Source: Cordilura impudica (lineage: Eukaryota > Arthropoda > Insecta > Diptera > Scathophagidae). Taken from it: a stretch of 64,000 bases of DNA. The number at the start of each line of letters is the position of its first letter. Within the stretch, counting starts at the first letter, position 1. The stretch spans positions 159,023,457 to 159,087,456 of the forward strand of contig OY821519.1 in assembly GCA_963682025.1 (NCBI GenBank), in the 5' to 3' direction. The translations under genes and the position numbers were made by a program. A model generated the notes under the pieces. The model made no database searches and was not told the DNA's origin. It saw nothing but the letters and a program-made list of their open reading frames with translations. Shown here one piece after another: positions 10,247 through 21,867 of the stretch.

Positions 10247-11298
10247 AAACACTAAATAATAAATTTTAAAAATGATTATAATTTAATGTTATTGACATCT
10301 ATATTATTTATTATCATCTGAGAAAAAAAAATTTTTTTAAACACAAATTTTTTACAGGGTAGAATTTTATGGTTTCACTACTACTTTTGAATGCAAGTAT
10401 GTACTAAAAGTAGAACCCTTAAAATCATACTATTTTTTGCAACCCTAAAAATTGTAGTATTTTGTATAAATAAAATAATTTATATTTATATTATTTTTAA
10501 TATGCGCTTATTATCGATATACATATACAGAATATATGAATGTTATTTATAGTATTTTGATATTTGCAACAGTAGTATGTATGCATCAATTTGTAATATT
10601 TTGTGATCTTATAAAAATCGCAGAATATTGATATTGATTTTATATAGTTTATTTTATTAATTAACTAACTTAAATATTACACCATAAAATGTTGATATTG
10701 GTGAATTTTTATATTATTACCACAACGACCATAAAAACAACAAGTACAGCTGTGACAAAATACAAAATTTTGAAAAACAATATAGGAAAACATCATATTT
10801 TTTTTAACTTTTCAGTGATTTCTCGGCACCTATGAAACCTATTGTCACGATTTAAAAAACAGAAACCTTCTCATGATGTTGGTGTATTATTCTCACTAAC
10901 AACTAGCGCCCTAGCTGTCCTATTGAGAACGTTATCGTGACAAGAACAACATAGTCAAATCATATTTTTTCAAGACTTTTTTTACTCCATCGTTCAATTC
11001 TCGGGACCAGATAAACCGATTTGGACGATTTTAAATAGCAAACTTTTCAGGATGTTAATGAATCATTTTTTGTATCAACAAGCAACCTAGTGTCCCGATG
11101 GAAGCCGTCATCGTGATATCCACAGACGGACAGACGGACAGCCGGACAGACGGACAGACGGACATCGCTCTATCAACTCCGCTTGTTATAAGGATCACAA
11201 ATATATATATTTTATGGGGTCCAGAGTTTTTTTCTAATTATTACAAACGGAATGACAAACTTATATATACCCTCTGCACACTGGAGTGGAGGGTATAA

Positions 11299-12590
11299 AA
11301 AGGGCATAGCACTACGCACCAAATAAGCAGAATTAAAAATCAATAATCACAAATAAAAACAATCAACGTTCAACGGGTCTAATATTGTTAGATATTGAAA
11401 AAGCGTTTGATACCGTTTGGCATAATGGCCTAGTATTTAAACTTCTGATGCAAATATACCAAAATATTTATGCAAACTTATTTCAGATTTCATTCACGGC
11501 AGAAACTTTAAAGTTGCGATTAATAATGAAACATCATCTCCAAAAACCATTACCACAGGGTTACCTCAAGAATCTGTCTTGTCGCCACTGCTTTACTCGA
11601 TATATACATCCGATTTTAAAGTCCCGAAATACATGAAAATTGCTTATTACGCAGATGATACTGCGTTAATTTCTTCAAACAAACTTACAAGCGCACTCCT
11701 GAAGAAAATGGAAAAGGGACTTGTAAACTGCAGTAAATATTTTCACAAATGGAAAATCAAAATTAATCCAAACAATACCCAAGCAATAATTTTTCCATTC
11801 AACAAATCTCCCAAAAGACTGCCAAGACATCATCTTCTTATTGGAAATAATACAATAAATGTACTTAACGAGGTCAAATATCTCGGAGTTGTCTTGGACA
11901 AAAAGCTTACATTTAAACAACATATTATGGCTACGTGTCAAAAAGCTATAAAATCATTTAAAGCATTATGGCCACTACTAAATAGAAGGTCATTTCTAAA
12001 CCCCAAAAACAAAAACCTACTCTTCAAAAGTGGTATAAGGCCGATATTAACATACGCGTGTCCTATTTGGAGTGACGTTGCCAACTGCCACCTAAAACGC
12101 TTACAGATTATACAAAACAAATGTTAAAATGATAAATAAAAAGCCCTGGAGGTATCCTACAAATCTTCTTCATGAAGAAACAGCTTATGAAAAAATTATC
12201 GATTTCATAACAACGATTAATAACAATTACTTTGCCAAAATTGAAAATTCCTCTTACCCACTGATAAGAGAATGTAGAGAAGTAACGTAAAATTAAAAAG
12301 AAATCACCAAATTGTAAATTATATGCTTATAGAGGTCTATTATTTCTAATAAACCTTCTATAAGCATATAAACATTTTAAGATAGTATTTGAATTTATTA
12401 AATCATATAAAGGTTTTTTCCCTCCCATTTTCCTTTAAAAATCGTTAAAAAATAAAATGAAAACTATTTAATGTCTTTAGATCCTATATATTATTTGTTG
12501 CAATATCTATGTAAAGATAAGATCTCATATGTAAATATCAAATTTGTTAAAATATATAAATAAAGGAAGAATATATAATTGAAAAATTGA
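11299..12590 (+). pseudogene. 5'-truncated Jockey-type LINE, reverse transcriptase (copy 2)
   Basis: The duplicate of 3258-4550, with the same truncation point at the Helentron-like 3' end, the same frame changes and the same YADD-containing RT core (about 11642-11674). Because the breaks are shared, the LINE was already dead before the array duplicated. Confidence 0.8.
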
Positions 12591-13012
12591 AAATTGTTTC
12601 ATACTTTTTCGATGTGAGAACTTTTCACATAAAATACAGAACACGGGTACAGGTTATATTTTGGCATGACAACCATACGAAAATACAACACTGCTTGTGG
12701 CGAAAGAAAAACAGAGTAAATTATAAAGATAAATATTGAAAGAAAAATAAATTGTTTAATATTAGTTAACAATTAAAAAATATATAAAATATATTACTTT
12801 ATTTTTAACAATAACTTTTTGTAAATTCACAAATTAAATCAGCTGTTGTTTACATTTAGAGGTTATGTCATACGGAAATACATATGTACGTTTGAACGCA
12901 AAAATGATGAATTGTATGTAAAACGCCAATTTTGACACACACGCGGAATTACGTATGGATCGTAAAACTGAATTTACATATGGAAAATACACATAGTGTA
13001 AACACACCTTAA

Positions 13013-13380
13013 GTGCTGGTTTACACATGAAAGTTTTCTTGCTGAAAGTCTTGAGTTTATAGGTGAGACGGGAGAGAAGAATGGCAGGGGCTACATACTT
13101 TCATGTACTCTGAAATTCTCTTTTGTTTCTTGCTTCGTAATTTTCAAATTGAAGTTATTTTACGTTTTCTTTAATTTTTATGTTCGATTGTGTTAAGAAA
13201 GACAATAACTTGAAATTAAGTTAATTTTAATGAAATAAAATGATAAAATAAATAGATAAAATGATAACATGTACAAATCTTGAATTTCAATACAAAATTT
13301 CAGTGTGTAGACACGCATAAAAGTTTAAAAGAGAATTTCAAATAGTTTCAGAAAGAAAAATTTCATGTGTAAACCGGGAC
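13013..13380. mobile_element. PIF/Harbinger-type MITE with TAA duplication (copy 2)
   Basis: The duplicate of 4973-5340, with the same termini and TAA on both sides (13010-13012 and 13381-13383). Confidence 0.7.
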
Positions 13381-13383
13381 TAA

Positions 13384-14285
13384 GCAAAATCTAGTATGTA
13401 CTAGATTTCGAGCAAAATCTAGCTCATTTTTACTATATTTCCCATACAAAAAATCTAGCTCGTTACTAGATTTTTGCAAAATCTCACAAAATCTTGTCAA
13501 ATTTGAGAACTACCAAATGATACTACTGTGTTTTTTAATGTTGTAGTAGAAAATTACAACGCAGTGACTGAAAAATTGACATTAAAAAACAAAAACAAAA
13601 GCAAACAAGATGAATAAAAAGGAAATAAAATATTAATTATTAAATCACGAGTATATAATAAAAAAAAAATTTAGTAATTGAAAAGTTATAATTTTTTATG
13701 CTTATATGTGCCCATTCCCATCTGATATATAACGATTGTACAAAATGCATTTGTTTTTGTTGTTTAAACAATACATTTAACAAATAATGATGTTTTTCAC
13801 AAAATTTCTAATTCAACTAGTGCTTTTTTCATTCTTGATGCATAATATAATAATAAAATCTGTTCCTGTTTAGAATTTTCCATTTTCCTATTGTTTTGTT
13901 TATTTTTGGTATTTCTAGTTTATATAGCGCCCCGGTAGGTGAGTAGGTAGCGTGCTCGCCTATCATGCGGGGGTCGTGGGTTCGATTCCCACCAGAGGCT
14001 TTGGTCTGTCGCTGCAAAAAAAAAAAAAAAAACTAGCCAAATTAGAATCTGCAGACAAGCCACTCGGCTTCGCGGAACTAGGCTTAATAATAAAAAAAAA
14101 ATGTACTCTTCAAAACAAAAACATTGATACCCATATTGCTTAAATATAAAAAAAAATATGTTTTATTTTAAACAAAATCTCACAAAATGTCAAAAAAGTT
14201 AGATGAAAACGGTATAGATTTTGAAAATAGATTCCAACTAAAATCTACTAGATTTTCCCTAGATGTAAACGCACTATTATACTAA
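13384..14285. repeat. AATCTAG-rich segment (copy 2)
   Basis: The duplicate of 5344-6245, including the embedded SINE. Only a few bases and poly(A) lengths differ. Confidence 0.35.
13925..14103 (+). mobile_element. tRNA-derived SINE (copy 2)
   Basis: The duplicate of 5885-6062. A box at 13936-13947 and B box at 13979-13989; the poly(A) differs by one base. Confidence 0.75.
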
Positions 14286-15183
14286 CTGTCATGTGTAAGT
14301 TATTTGCACCCGCAAGAAGTAAGGATAAAATCCTGTAGAAAACGATTTAAAAATTGCTGTCATCCACTTCCTATAGCTAGTCCGGAAGTTGGTGAAAATT
14401 AAATTTCAAGCATAAAGAGAAATTAATAAAAATAATAAAAATACGAAATTCTGTTTGCATGTAAAATATTCTTGTCTTCAAATAAATTCTTTTTCTGTAC
14501 TTTCAGTTTGTACAGAATGCCTTCGCAAAGATGGTTAGGGTGAGCTGCGAGTATGAGTCCTTAAAACTAAGTTAAACGATAGGTTATGTCATATTATTAG
14601 AACACATGCTGATGGGTACATAACCAAAAAGCATGCGGATCAGCAACCACGATGACCAAAAAGCCAAACACCTAAATGTGTTTTCTCTTATCTGTAAATA
14701 ATAGAAGCGACGACATGGTGCCTCGACTGGCCATAATTCATGGCAATGTTCAAATCAATGGCTAGTGGAGACCGCTAATGTTCATGTCATGACTAAAAAA
14801 ATCCAACTTTTTGCCATGACAGAAAGTCTGATAAAAACTTGGCCATTAATTTGAAGTTTCATTCGATTTAGACGTTTAAGTATATTAAAATGGCGCAACT
14901 TAAATTAAAACAAGTAAGAGTGTTAAATTCGGCTATACCGAATCTTTGATACCCTCCACCTAGGTTTTCTTGCACTATTTGTAACAAATTTAGATAAAAT
15001 ATTTGAAAATGTAAACAATTTGATCAATTTAGTAATTTATTACAACAAATACTCTGAATTTTCAGCATTTACGTTTAACAATTTTAAAGTCAATAGAAGA
15101 TAGTAAACAAAATATGTTTTTAAATTTCGGATCTTTTTCGGAATACTTGACCATTTTTTGAAAAATTTTTTTTAACAACTTAA

Positions 15184-16810
15184 GGTAGAAACACAACTGG
15201 GACGAACGACGAATTTCGCACAGCTCGACGAATTTGTCGGCAACAATTCGTTGCGTAAATTCGTCGAATGAAATACAATTACGACGAATTCACATAACAG
15301 CTGTAAAGTCATTTGAAATTGTTTGTAATTTATATAAATAAATATTGGAAATGAATATGAATAAAAGAATTTTTAACTTTGATTTTAATAAAATTTTGAC
15401 ACACAAGGAATTAAGGAAAATTTAACTATTTTATTTGTACATATGGTGCAGTTATAATTTTTAGGTTTGTACAACAAATTCAATGAAAACTCTAGTTTAC
15501 ATTTCCTCTATGTGATATCGATTTGGGATAACTCCTCATACACCAAAGCCATGACCTTACTTTCAATTCGTCTTACAACCGCCTGTGGTAAATGGTATTC
15601 CGAAATTTTTATAGCTAACATTTCAAATAACATCGATGTTGCGTCACGGTTTCTCTCATTCCAATTTGTTACAGATACGAATTCCTTCACAGTGTCGACA
15701 CACTCTTTCATAACTTCTTTAAAAACGGATGTTATTTCCGCATCTGCTGTCTGTTTGGTATATTTTTTTGGACGAGCTTCACTTGCATCATTACTTTCAT
15801 CCGTGGTTGGTGTGCTTATGTTTTCAGTCAAAATTGTAGATGACGAGCAATCGAATAAGTAATCAAAATCACTTTGTTCCTCTACAACACTTCCAACAGT
15901 TCTATAAAAACAAATTATTATAAATCAGAAACGACATTAAAAATTAAAAAAAAAAATTTATTTGTAGATATGAACATACGGTCGTAAATCTTTGTAGTTA
16001 TCTAAAAAACGCAGACTCCATATATTTCCACTTTTTTGCCAGACTCTTGGTGCCACTACCGGAAACAAGTTGAGCAGGTCGTTTATGCCGCTTGTAAGTG
16101 TCACGAAGACCTCGCCAACGTTTTTGCATCACCTAAATATTGCAGTTTATACAGATTTGTAAAAATTCTTGCATGTTGTTTTTTCACTTCTACTCACTGG
16201 ATAAATTTATCAAACTACCAATTTGTCCCCAAATTTCTGTTTTTTTCTGAACATTTTTATAACATTTAAATGCCAGGTTGTATAAACATTCATTTTTTTG
16301 GACATCCTCTATGATTACTTCATTTATATCCTTATTTTTTTTTATTTCTGAAAAAATTACATAAATTTTCAATAATAAATTAATTTTATGTCATTTTTGT
16401 TTACATGTTGCAGCTGATAGTGTGACCATATTTTAGAGAAAAGCAGCACTAAACGAAAATGAATAAATATTAACAAAAACAATGTAAAAGAAAATTATAT
16501 AATTAAAAATTGATTTTATTTATCTTATAAGTTCTAAATAAAATATAAAGCAGTTCTTAAAGACAAAAATAACTTTATTTACTAAAACATTTGATAAACT
16601 AAAATAAAATACGGCCACTCTACACCAATTTATTCGTCGTTCGTCGGCGTAAGAAATAGAAATAAACCTATCACAGGGTTCGTTACGCACTACGTATTTC
16701 GTTCGACGCACTGATTGTGTGCATTTTCATATACACAAATGTGTTTTATTTCTGACGACGAATATTCGGAACGAAAAATTCGTCGTTCGTCCCAGTTGTG
16801 TTTCCAACTT
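15184..16810. mobile_element. PIF/Harbinger-like element carrying only a MADF gene
   Basis: The termini share AACACAACTGGGACGAACG and continue as an inverted repeat of about 30 bp rich in ACGAATT subterminal motifs. TAA flanks both ends (15181-15183 and 16811-16813). Unit 1 has the undisturbed site with a single TAA at 7140-7142, so insertion boundaries are directly visible. A 3-bp TAA duplication fits PIF/Harbinger. There is no DDE transposase inside. The only gene is a spliced MADF-type protein on the minus strand. It is therefore non-autonomous. Confidence 0.75.
15508..16350 (-). pseudogene. MADF-domain accessory protein of a PIF/Harbinger element
   Basis: Three exons can be traced on the minus strand. 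Exon 1 (about 16350-16198) reads DINEVIIEDVQKNECLYN. Exon 2 (16132-15980) has the core QKRWRGLRDTYKR and WKYMES, typical of the MADF DNA-binding domain. Exon 3 (15901-15508) has an acidic middle and a C-terminal region with VIRRIESKV-like helices. Introns at 16197-16133 and 15979-15902 have GT-AG ends. A frame change near 16010 separates WKYMES from LDNYKDLRPY, and the exon 1-2 junction is also out of phase, so the gene looks broken. Drosophila PIF elements are known to encode a MADF/Myb-type partner beside the transposase. The expected role is DNA binding at element ends. Confidence 0.65.
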
Positions 16811-17092
16811 TAATATTATATATATTTCAAGTTTAAACTTTAAAATTAAAAATATCTATCTTTTTTAAATCTGGTAATAACTCTATAATATGGAGAAAGT
16901 AAATACGTGGCTTTTTTAATAAGAATGACAAGTAAAAAACACTTTTGTGCAGTTTACTTGTGTTGTGCATTTTTTTTTAATACATACATAAGTACGCCAT
17001 CTTTGTGGATCTCATCGATTATATTAAGTAAGTTTGTAAATAAAAAGAATATTAAAATATTATAAATGTAAACATAATTGATTTTAGAAAAA

Positions 17093-17446
17093 TGTCCGAT
17101 TCGTTTTTCGATGATGCTGAAAACACATCAAAGAAATACAGAAAACAAAGGTTTTACTCAAGTTGTTGAGAGACGAGAAGCTAATGGGATGGAACAGGTC
17201 AAAGATGACGACTTTAAATACAGATGCAAGGCTTGTGAAAAAATATTAAATTGCGATAAATCAGATCTAAGTATACATGCTAATAACCAATGTCTTAATA
17301 AAATATCTTTTAAAACCAACAACCAAAATTCTGTTTACGTTATAAGATCCCATTTGCAAGCCATTTTAGTTAATTGTGTAAATTTTAAATGCACATCCAG
17401 CCATATAAAAGATGAATTATACAGAATAGTAAAAATATTTTTTTTA
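17093..17446 (+). pseudogene. Zinc-finger fragment of a transposon-type protein (copy 2)
   Basis: The duplicate of 7421-7774 with the same frame break, showing the relic predates the array duplication. Confidence 0.4.
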
Positions 17447-17802
17447 TAATATCTGTTGGTTTTTTATGTTGTTTTTATGTAATTCTAATGATATTCTTAT
17501 CTTTTTTTTATGATATTTTTTTCGTTTTTATGTTATTTTTGCATTATTGAAATTGAAAATAAACAAATTAAAAATATTTTTTTTTTTTTGAAAAAAGTAG
17601 TATAGGGAAAAATGTAGAGAGAAAAAAAGTGGGTGTAGGGAAGAAAAGGGATTTTTTTTTTCATTAGCGTAGAGATTTCTGTAAAAATCTCCTGGCATCA
17701 CTGGTACCTATTAAAAAACAATGTAAGATTTCACAAAACAATGCGACGTATATCTGCTTTGTTCAAAAGCTTTCATAAGACTAAATGAAATTGTTACTTA
17801 TG

Positions 17803-18650
17803 CATGAAACACATAGACGACAGAGGCTACACAAACACACGGATACAAATGCTGCTGGCTGCAATTGTAGTCGTGTAGTCAACTACTTAATTCTTTTGAA
17901 AACGACAGCAAACATATAACAACAATATAAACAGCTCTTTTTATATAAAATCATTTTTATTTCAGTAGTGCCAATTATATTTTTTTTTTTACTTTATTAA
18001 AATAGAAAAACATGTATGATACTATATAAAATTGTCTTAAATATATTACTTATTTATAACGCATTATTATAACGTAAAAATAAATAAATAAATTTACTTA
18101 TTAATAGAATTATTATAGCATTTCATTTTGCGATTAATTTTTTCAACAAAATAAAATATTTCATAGCACTAATATCCTTTACATATTTTGTTATATTGTC
18201 AACACTATTTTTATTTTGTAGCCAACAATGATAGAAATTAGCCTAAGTTGACTACAGCAGCAAAAGTGGTCATGTAGTCGTGTAGCTGTGTTGGTGTCAA
18301 AATAATCGTTTTCATATAAACGTGTGTATTTTATTTTTGACAGGCTGTATTAAATAAATAAATTTACTTATTAATAGAATTATTATAGCATTTCATTTCG
18401 CGATTAATTTTTTCAACAAAATAAAATATTTCATAGCACTAATATCTTTTACATACTTTGTTATATTGTCAACACTATTTTTATTTTGTAGCCAACAAAG
18501 ATAGAAATTAGCCTAAGTTGACTACAGCAGTAAAAGTGGTCATGTAGTCGTGTAGCTGTGTTAGTGTTAATATAATCGTTTTCTATAAACGTGTGTATTT
18601 TATTTTTGACAGGCTGTAGTCGTGTAGCCGCTGTCGTCTATGCGTTTCAT
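17803..18650. mobile_element. MITE with CATGAAAC-ATAGACGAC termini and internal tandem duplication
   Basis: The left terminus CATGAAACACATAGACGAC and the right terminus GTCGTCTATGCGTTTCATG are inverted repeats extending about 30 bp. Inside, a segment of about 270-300 bp (from ATAAATTTACTTATTAATAG to TTGACAGGCTGTA) is duplicated in tandem (about 18080-18346 and 18350-18616). No coding sequence. The target duplication is unclear and the superfamily is not assigned. Confidence 0.65.
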
Positions 18651-19604
18651 GAAAGAGTTCGGCTTACTGGTGCCATTATGTATACGTGTGTGTAAACAAA
18701 AATATACGATATCCCAGTAATCATTTCGAAGATTGTTTTAACAAAAATCATCTTACTGTGTCTTCTTCGAGCACTTTTGATGATTAAAAACTGATTAATC
18801 ACATGCGGTATTAGAAAAAGACTAAGAAATGATTTTTGCTTACGCTTAAAAAGTGATTTATAGAAAAATGACATTAAATATGACTCAAAAATAAGTCGAA
18901 ATTAATCAGAAAATTGGATAAAAAAGGTTCTCAAGAAGAGTCGGGGGAAGGTAATATTTCCTCCCAACAAAAGAATATTTTGTGATCAGCAAAAGAGCGC
19001 ATTTATGACTGTTTTAATAGCACAGAGGAGTTAAAAGAGACTCCACATGATCACTTATTGCATAAAAAGTTTACTGGGATTTTATTCACTATCTGTAGAA
19101 ACAGTTTTTTAAGTAAAACAAATCTGCACACAATTTCAATTCTATTTCGTTTACAATGATACGATCACTTTGTTTCAGTGGTGTTCAAAAATAAAAATGT
19201 AATTGTGTTGGTGAGAAAATGAGAATTGCACTGTAAGAAATGTTCAATGGGTTAATAGCAGTGTTAGTCTCTGTATGAATTCATTTTTTTATTGAAAATA
19301 TGAAACTGTCAATGTTATGTGAAACTGTTTTAAAGAAATAGAAATTAAAAATAAAATTTTTGACAGGAAATAAATAAATACATATATACATTAGGCTGGC
19401 TTTTTTTCATTCTATAAAAAACAATAAGTTGTAGATTTTTCAATCAATATTAATGATTTCATTGTATTTACATATTAAAATATCTGTAATATGTTATCCT
19501 GTAAAAAAAAAAAAAAAAGGAAAAAAATACATTCAAGGAATGAATGAACGATCACTCAAATTTTTAAAATCATTTCAACTTTTATAATAAATACATACGT
19601 TTTT

Positions 19605-21481
19605 TTAATAATTCTATTAAAGACTTTTATAGATCTTGTATTATAAATTTTTCAATATTTATTCTTTCGCGACAATTGCGTATTAGTTAAACATTTTTTA
19701 AATTTACAGAACTTAATTTGTTGATCTTGGTTTCAAATTTGATCAACGATTCTTTTAATTTTTCAAAAAAAATTTGTTTTTTTTAATCAAACAGCTTTTC
19801 TTTAAAATTATTTTCTTTACATGTTGTTTTATAACAAATTACCAAATACGTTTATACTCATAAAATATTTTTAGTATATTACTATGAATTTTTTCGATGC
19901 ATTCAAAAAAAATCAGCATAAATCCGCACACGTCTTCATTCGTCGCTGTTTCAGTGACGACTAAATGCAAGAGCGTAAGAATACATGTGAGTTGAGCATG
20001 AACAATTGTTCTATGAAATGAACAGCAATGCTTTGTTTACTAGCTAGTAGTAAAATAAGAAAATAGTATTAATAATACAGCGTAATGATGAATTGTACTT
20101 CTCAATTAGTTTATTTTTAATGTGCCATAAGAAGTTCGGTTTGTGCTAAGAAATGAATGAATACATGTTTCCCAGGGCGAAGCTTAATCATTACAGTTTG
20201 ATTGAGTTGAGCTCCGCGACTATTCATAATGTGAATAGCTCGTGTCTAAAATTTTTGGTACTTGGGAATGGCATTTGTGTTAAGAAAAGCATAAATGCAT
20301 GTTTCCCAGGGCAAGGCTCGATCTCGATCATTGCACATTGATTGAGCTGAGCTCCGCGGTTATTCTTAATGCGGAATAACTCGTGCATTAAATTCTCGGT
20401 AGTCCGGGAATGGCGTTTGCCTGCGCCAAACACTAAATAATAAATTTTAAAAATGATTATAATTTAATGTTATTGACATCTATATTATTTATTATCATCT
20501 GAGAAAAAAAAATTTGTTTTAAACACCAATTTTTTACAGGGTAGAATTTTATGGTTTCACTACTACTTTTGAATGCAAGTATGTACTAAAAGTAGAACCC
20601 TTAAAATCATACTATTTTTTGCAACCCTAAAAATTGTAGTATTTTGTATAAATAAAATAATTTATATTTATATTATTTTTAATATGCGCTTATTATCGAT
20701 ATACATATACAGAATATATGAATGTTATTTATAGTATTTTGATATTTGCAACAGTAGTATGTATGCATCAATTTGTAATATTTTGTGATCTTATAAAAAT
20801 CGCAGAATATTGATATTGATTTTATATAGTTTATTTTATTAATTAACTAACTTAAATATTACACAATAAAATGTTGATATTGGTGAATTTTTATATTATT
20901 ACCACAACGACCATAAAAACAACAAGTACAGCTGTGACAAAATACAAAATTTTGAAAAACAATATAGGAAAACATCATATTTTTTTTACCTTTTCAGTGA
21001 TTTCTCGGCACATATGAAACCTATTGTCACGATTTAAAAAACAGAAACCTTCTCATGATGTTGGTGTATCATTCTCACTAACAACAAGCCCCCTAGCTGT
21101 CCTATTGAGAACGTTATCGTGACAAGAACAACATAGTCAAATCATATTTTTTCAAGACTTTTTTTTACTCCATCGTTCAATTCTCGGGACCAGATAAACC
21201 GATTTGGACGATTTTAAATAGCAAACTTTTCAGGATGTTAATGAATCATTTTTTGTATCAACAGGCAACCTAGTGTCCCGATTGAAGCCGTCATCGTGAT
21301 TTCCACAGACGGACAGACGGACAGCCGGACAGACGGACAGACGGACATCGCTCTATCAACTCCGCTTGTTATAAGGATCACAAATATATATATTTTATGG
21401 GGTCCAGATTTTTTTTCTAATTATTACAAACGGAATGACAAACTTATATATACCCTCTGCACACTGGAGTGGAGGGTATAA
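19605..21481. repeat. Tandem array unit 3 (partial, 1.9 kb)
   Basis: Matches 1319-3257 and 9363-11298. It lacks about 65 bases after AGAACTTAAT (near 19713) that units 1 and 2 have. It ends with the Helentron-like hairpin. Confidence 0.85.
20168..20427 (+). pseudogene. Two tandem U1 snRNA-derived sequences (copy C)
   Basis: Identical in the region I compared with 1945-2204. Third occurrence of the pair. Confidence 0.75.
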
Positions 21482-21867
21482 TAAATAACTAGGAAGAAGA
21501 GAGGAGTTATTAGGGATATGTACTATAATATATGTGGCCATATGGAAGAGTAGCTTAAGTCGACTTAAGCGAGAATTGAGGTATTGCGTTGGGAGCTTTA
21601 TAAAGGTAAAGACGCTTAAAGGTGTTTAATCCGTTTTGAAAAATTCTGATTTTTAACAATATTATGTGCGTTTAGTCTGGGTTCACACAAGGCAATTTTT
21701 GTTGCGCAACTTTTTTTCAATTCTCTTTTAAAGTTGCCTTAATGTTCACACAGAGCAATTTATTGCCGCATCTTTTCGTTTTCTTTTGCTTCCACATTCT
21801 TAAATTTTTGACAGTTCATTTTATTTAGTTTGTGTTGTGGTTCAAGGTGAAAAATCTATTTAAAAAA

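Larger units (their letters stand above)
6869..11298 (+). mobile_element. DINE-1/Helentron-like element, copy B (about 4.4 kb)
   Basis: Start ACAAGTAAGAGTGTTAAATT with the TTCGGCTATACCGAA palindrome and GATACCCTCCACC; end is the TATACCCTC/GAGGGTATA hairpin at 11298. In order the interior holds a transposon-derived zinc-finger fragment (7421-7774), a MITE (8130-8625), the U1 pair (9987-10246) and the GACGGACA minisatellite. No Rep/helicase is present, so it is non-autonomous. It spans the unit 1/unit 2 boundary, consistent with the array having grown by unequal exchange between copies of this element. Confidence 0.6.
9363..19604. repeat. Tandem array unit 2 (expanded to about 10.2 kb)
   Basis: Colinear with unit 1. 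The extra length comes from the 1.63-kb Harbinger-like insertion at 15184-16810 and from a fuller MITE with an internal duplication at 17803-18650. Elsewhere base identity with unit 1 is very high, with scattered substitutions and poly(A)/poly(T) length changes. Confidence 0.85.
14910..21481 (+). mobile_element. DINE-1/Helentron-like element, copy C (6.6 kb with insertions)
   Basis: The same 5' start as copy B and the same hairpin 3' end. It is longer because of the Harbinger-like insertion at 15184-16810 and the fuller MITE at 17803-18650. Its right flank (AATAACTAGGAAG onward) differs from the Jockey flank of copies A and B, so the array ends here. Confidence 0.6.

Noticed and set aside
21532..21674. 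The 30-bp TIRs at 21533 and 49906 as ends of the Harbinger element
   Set aside because: The Harbinger has its own TIRs at 21675 and 44663 with a TTA duplication, so the outer pair must belong to a separate host element.
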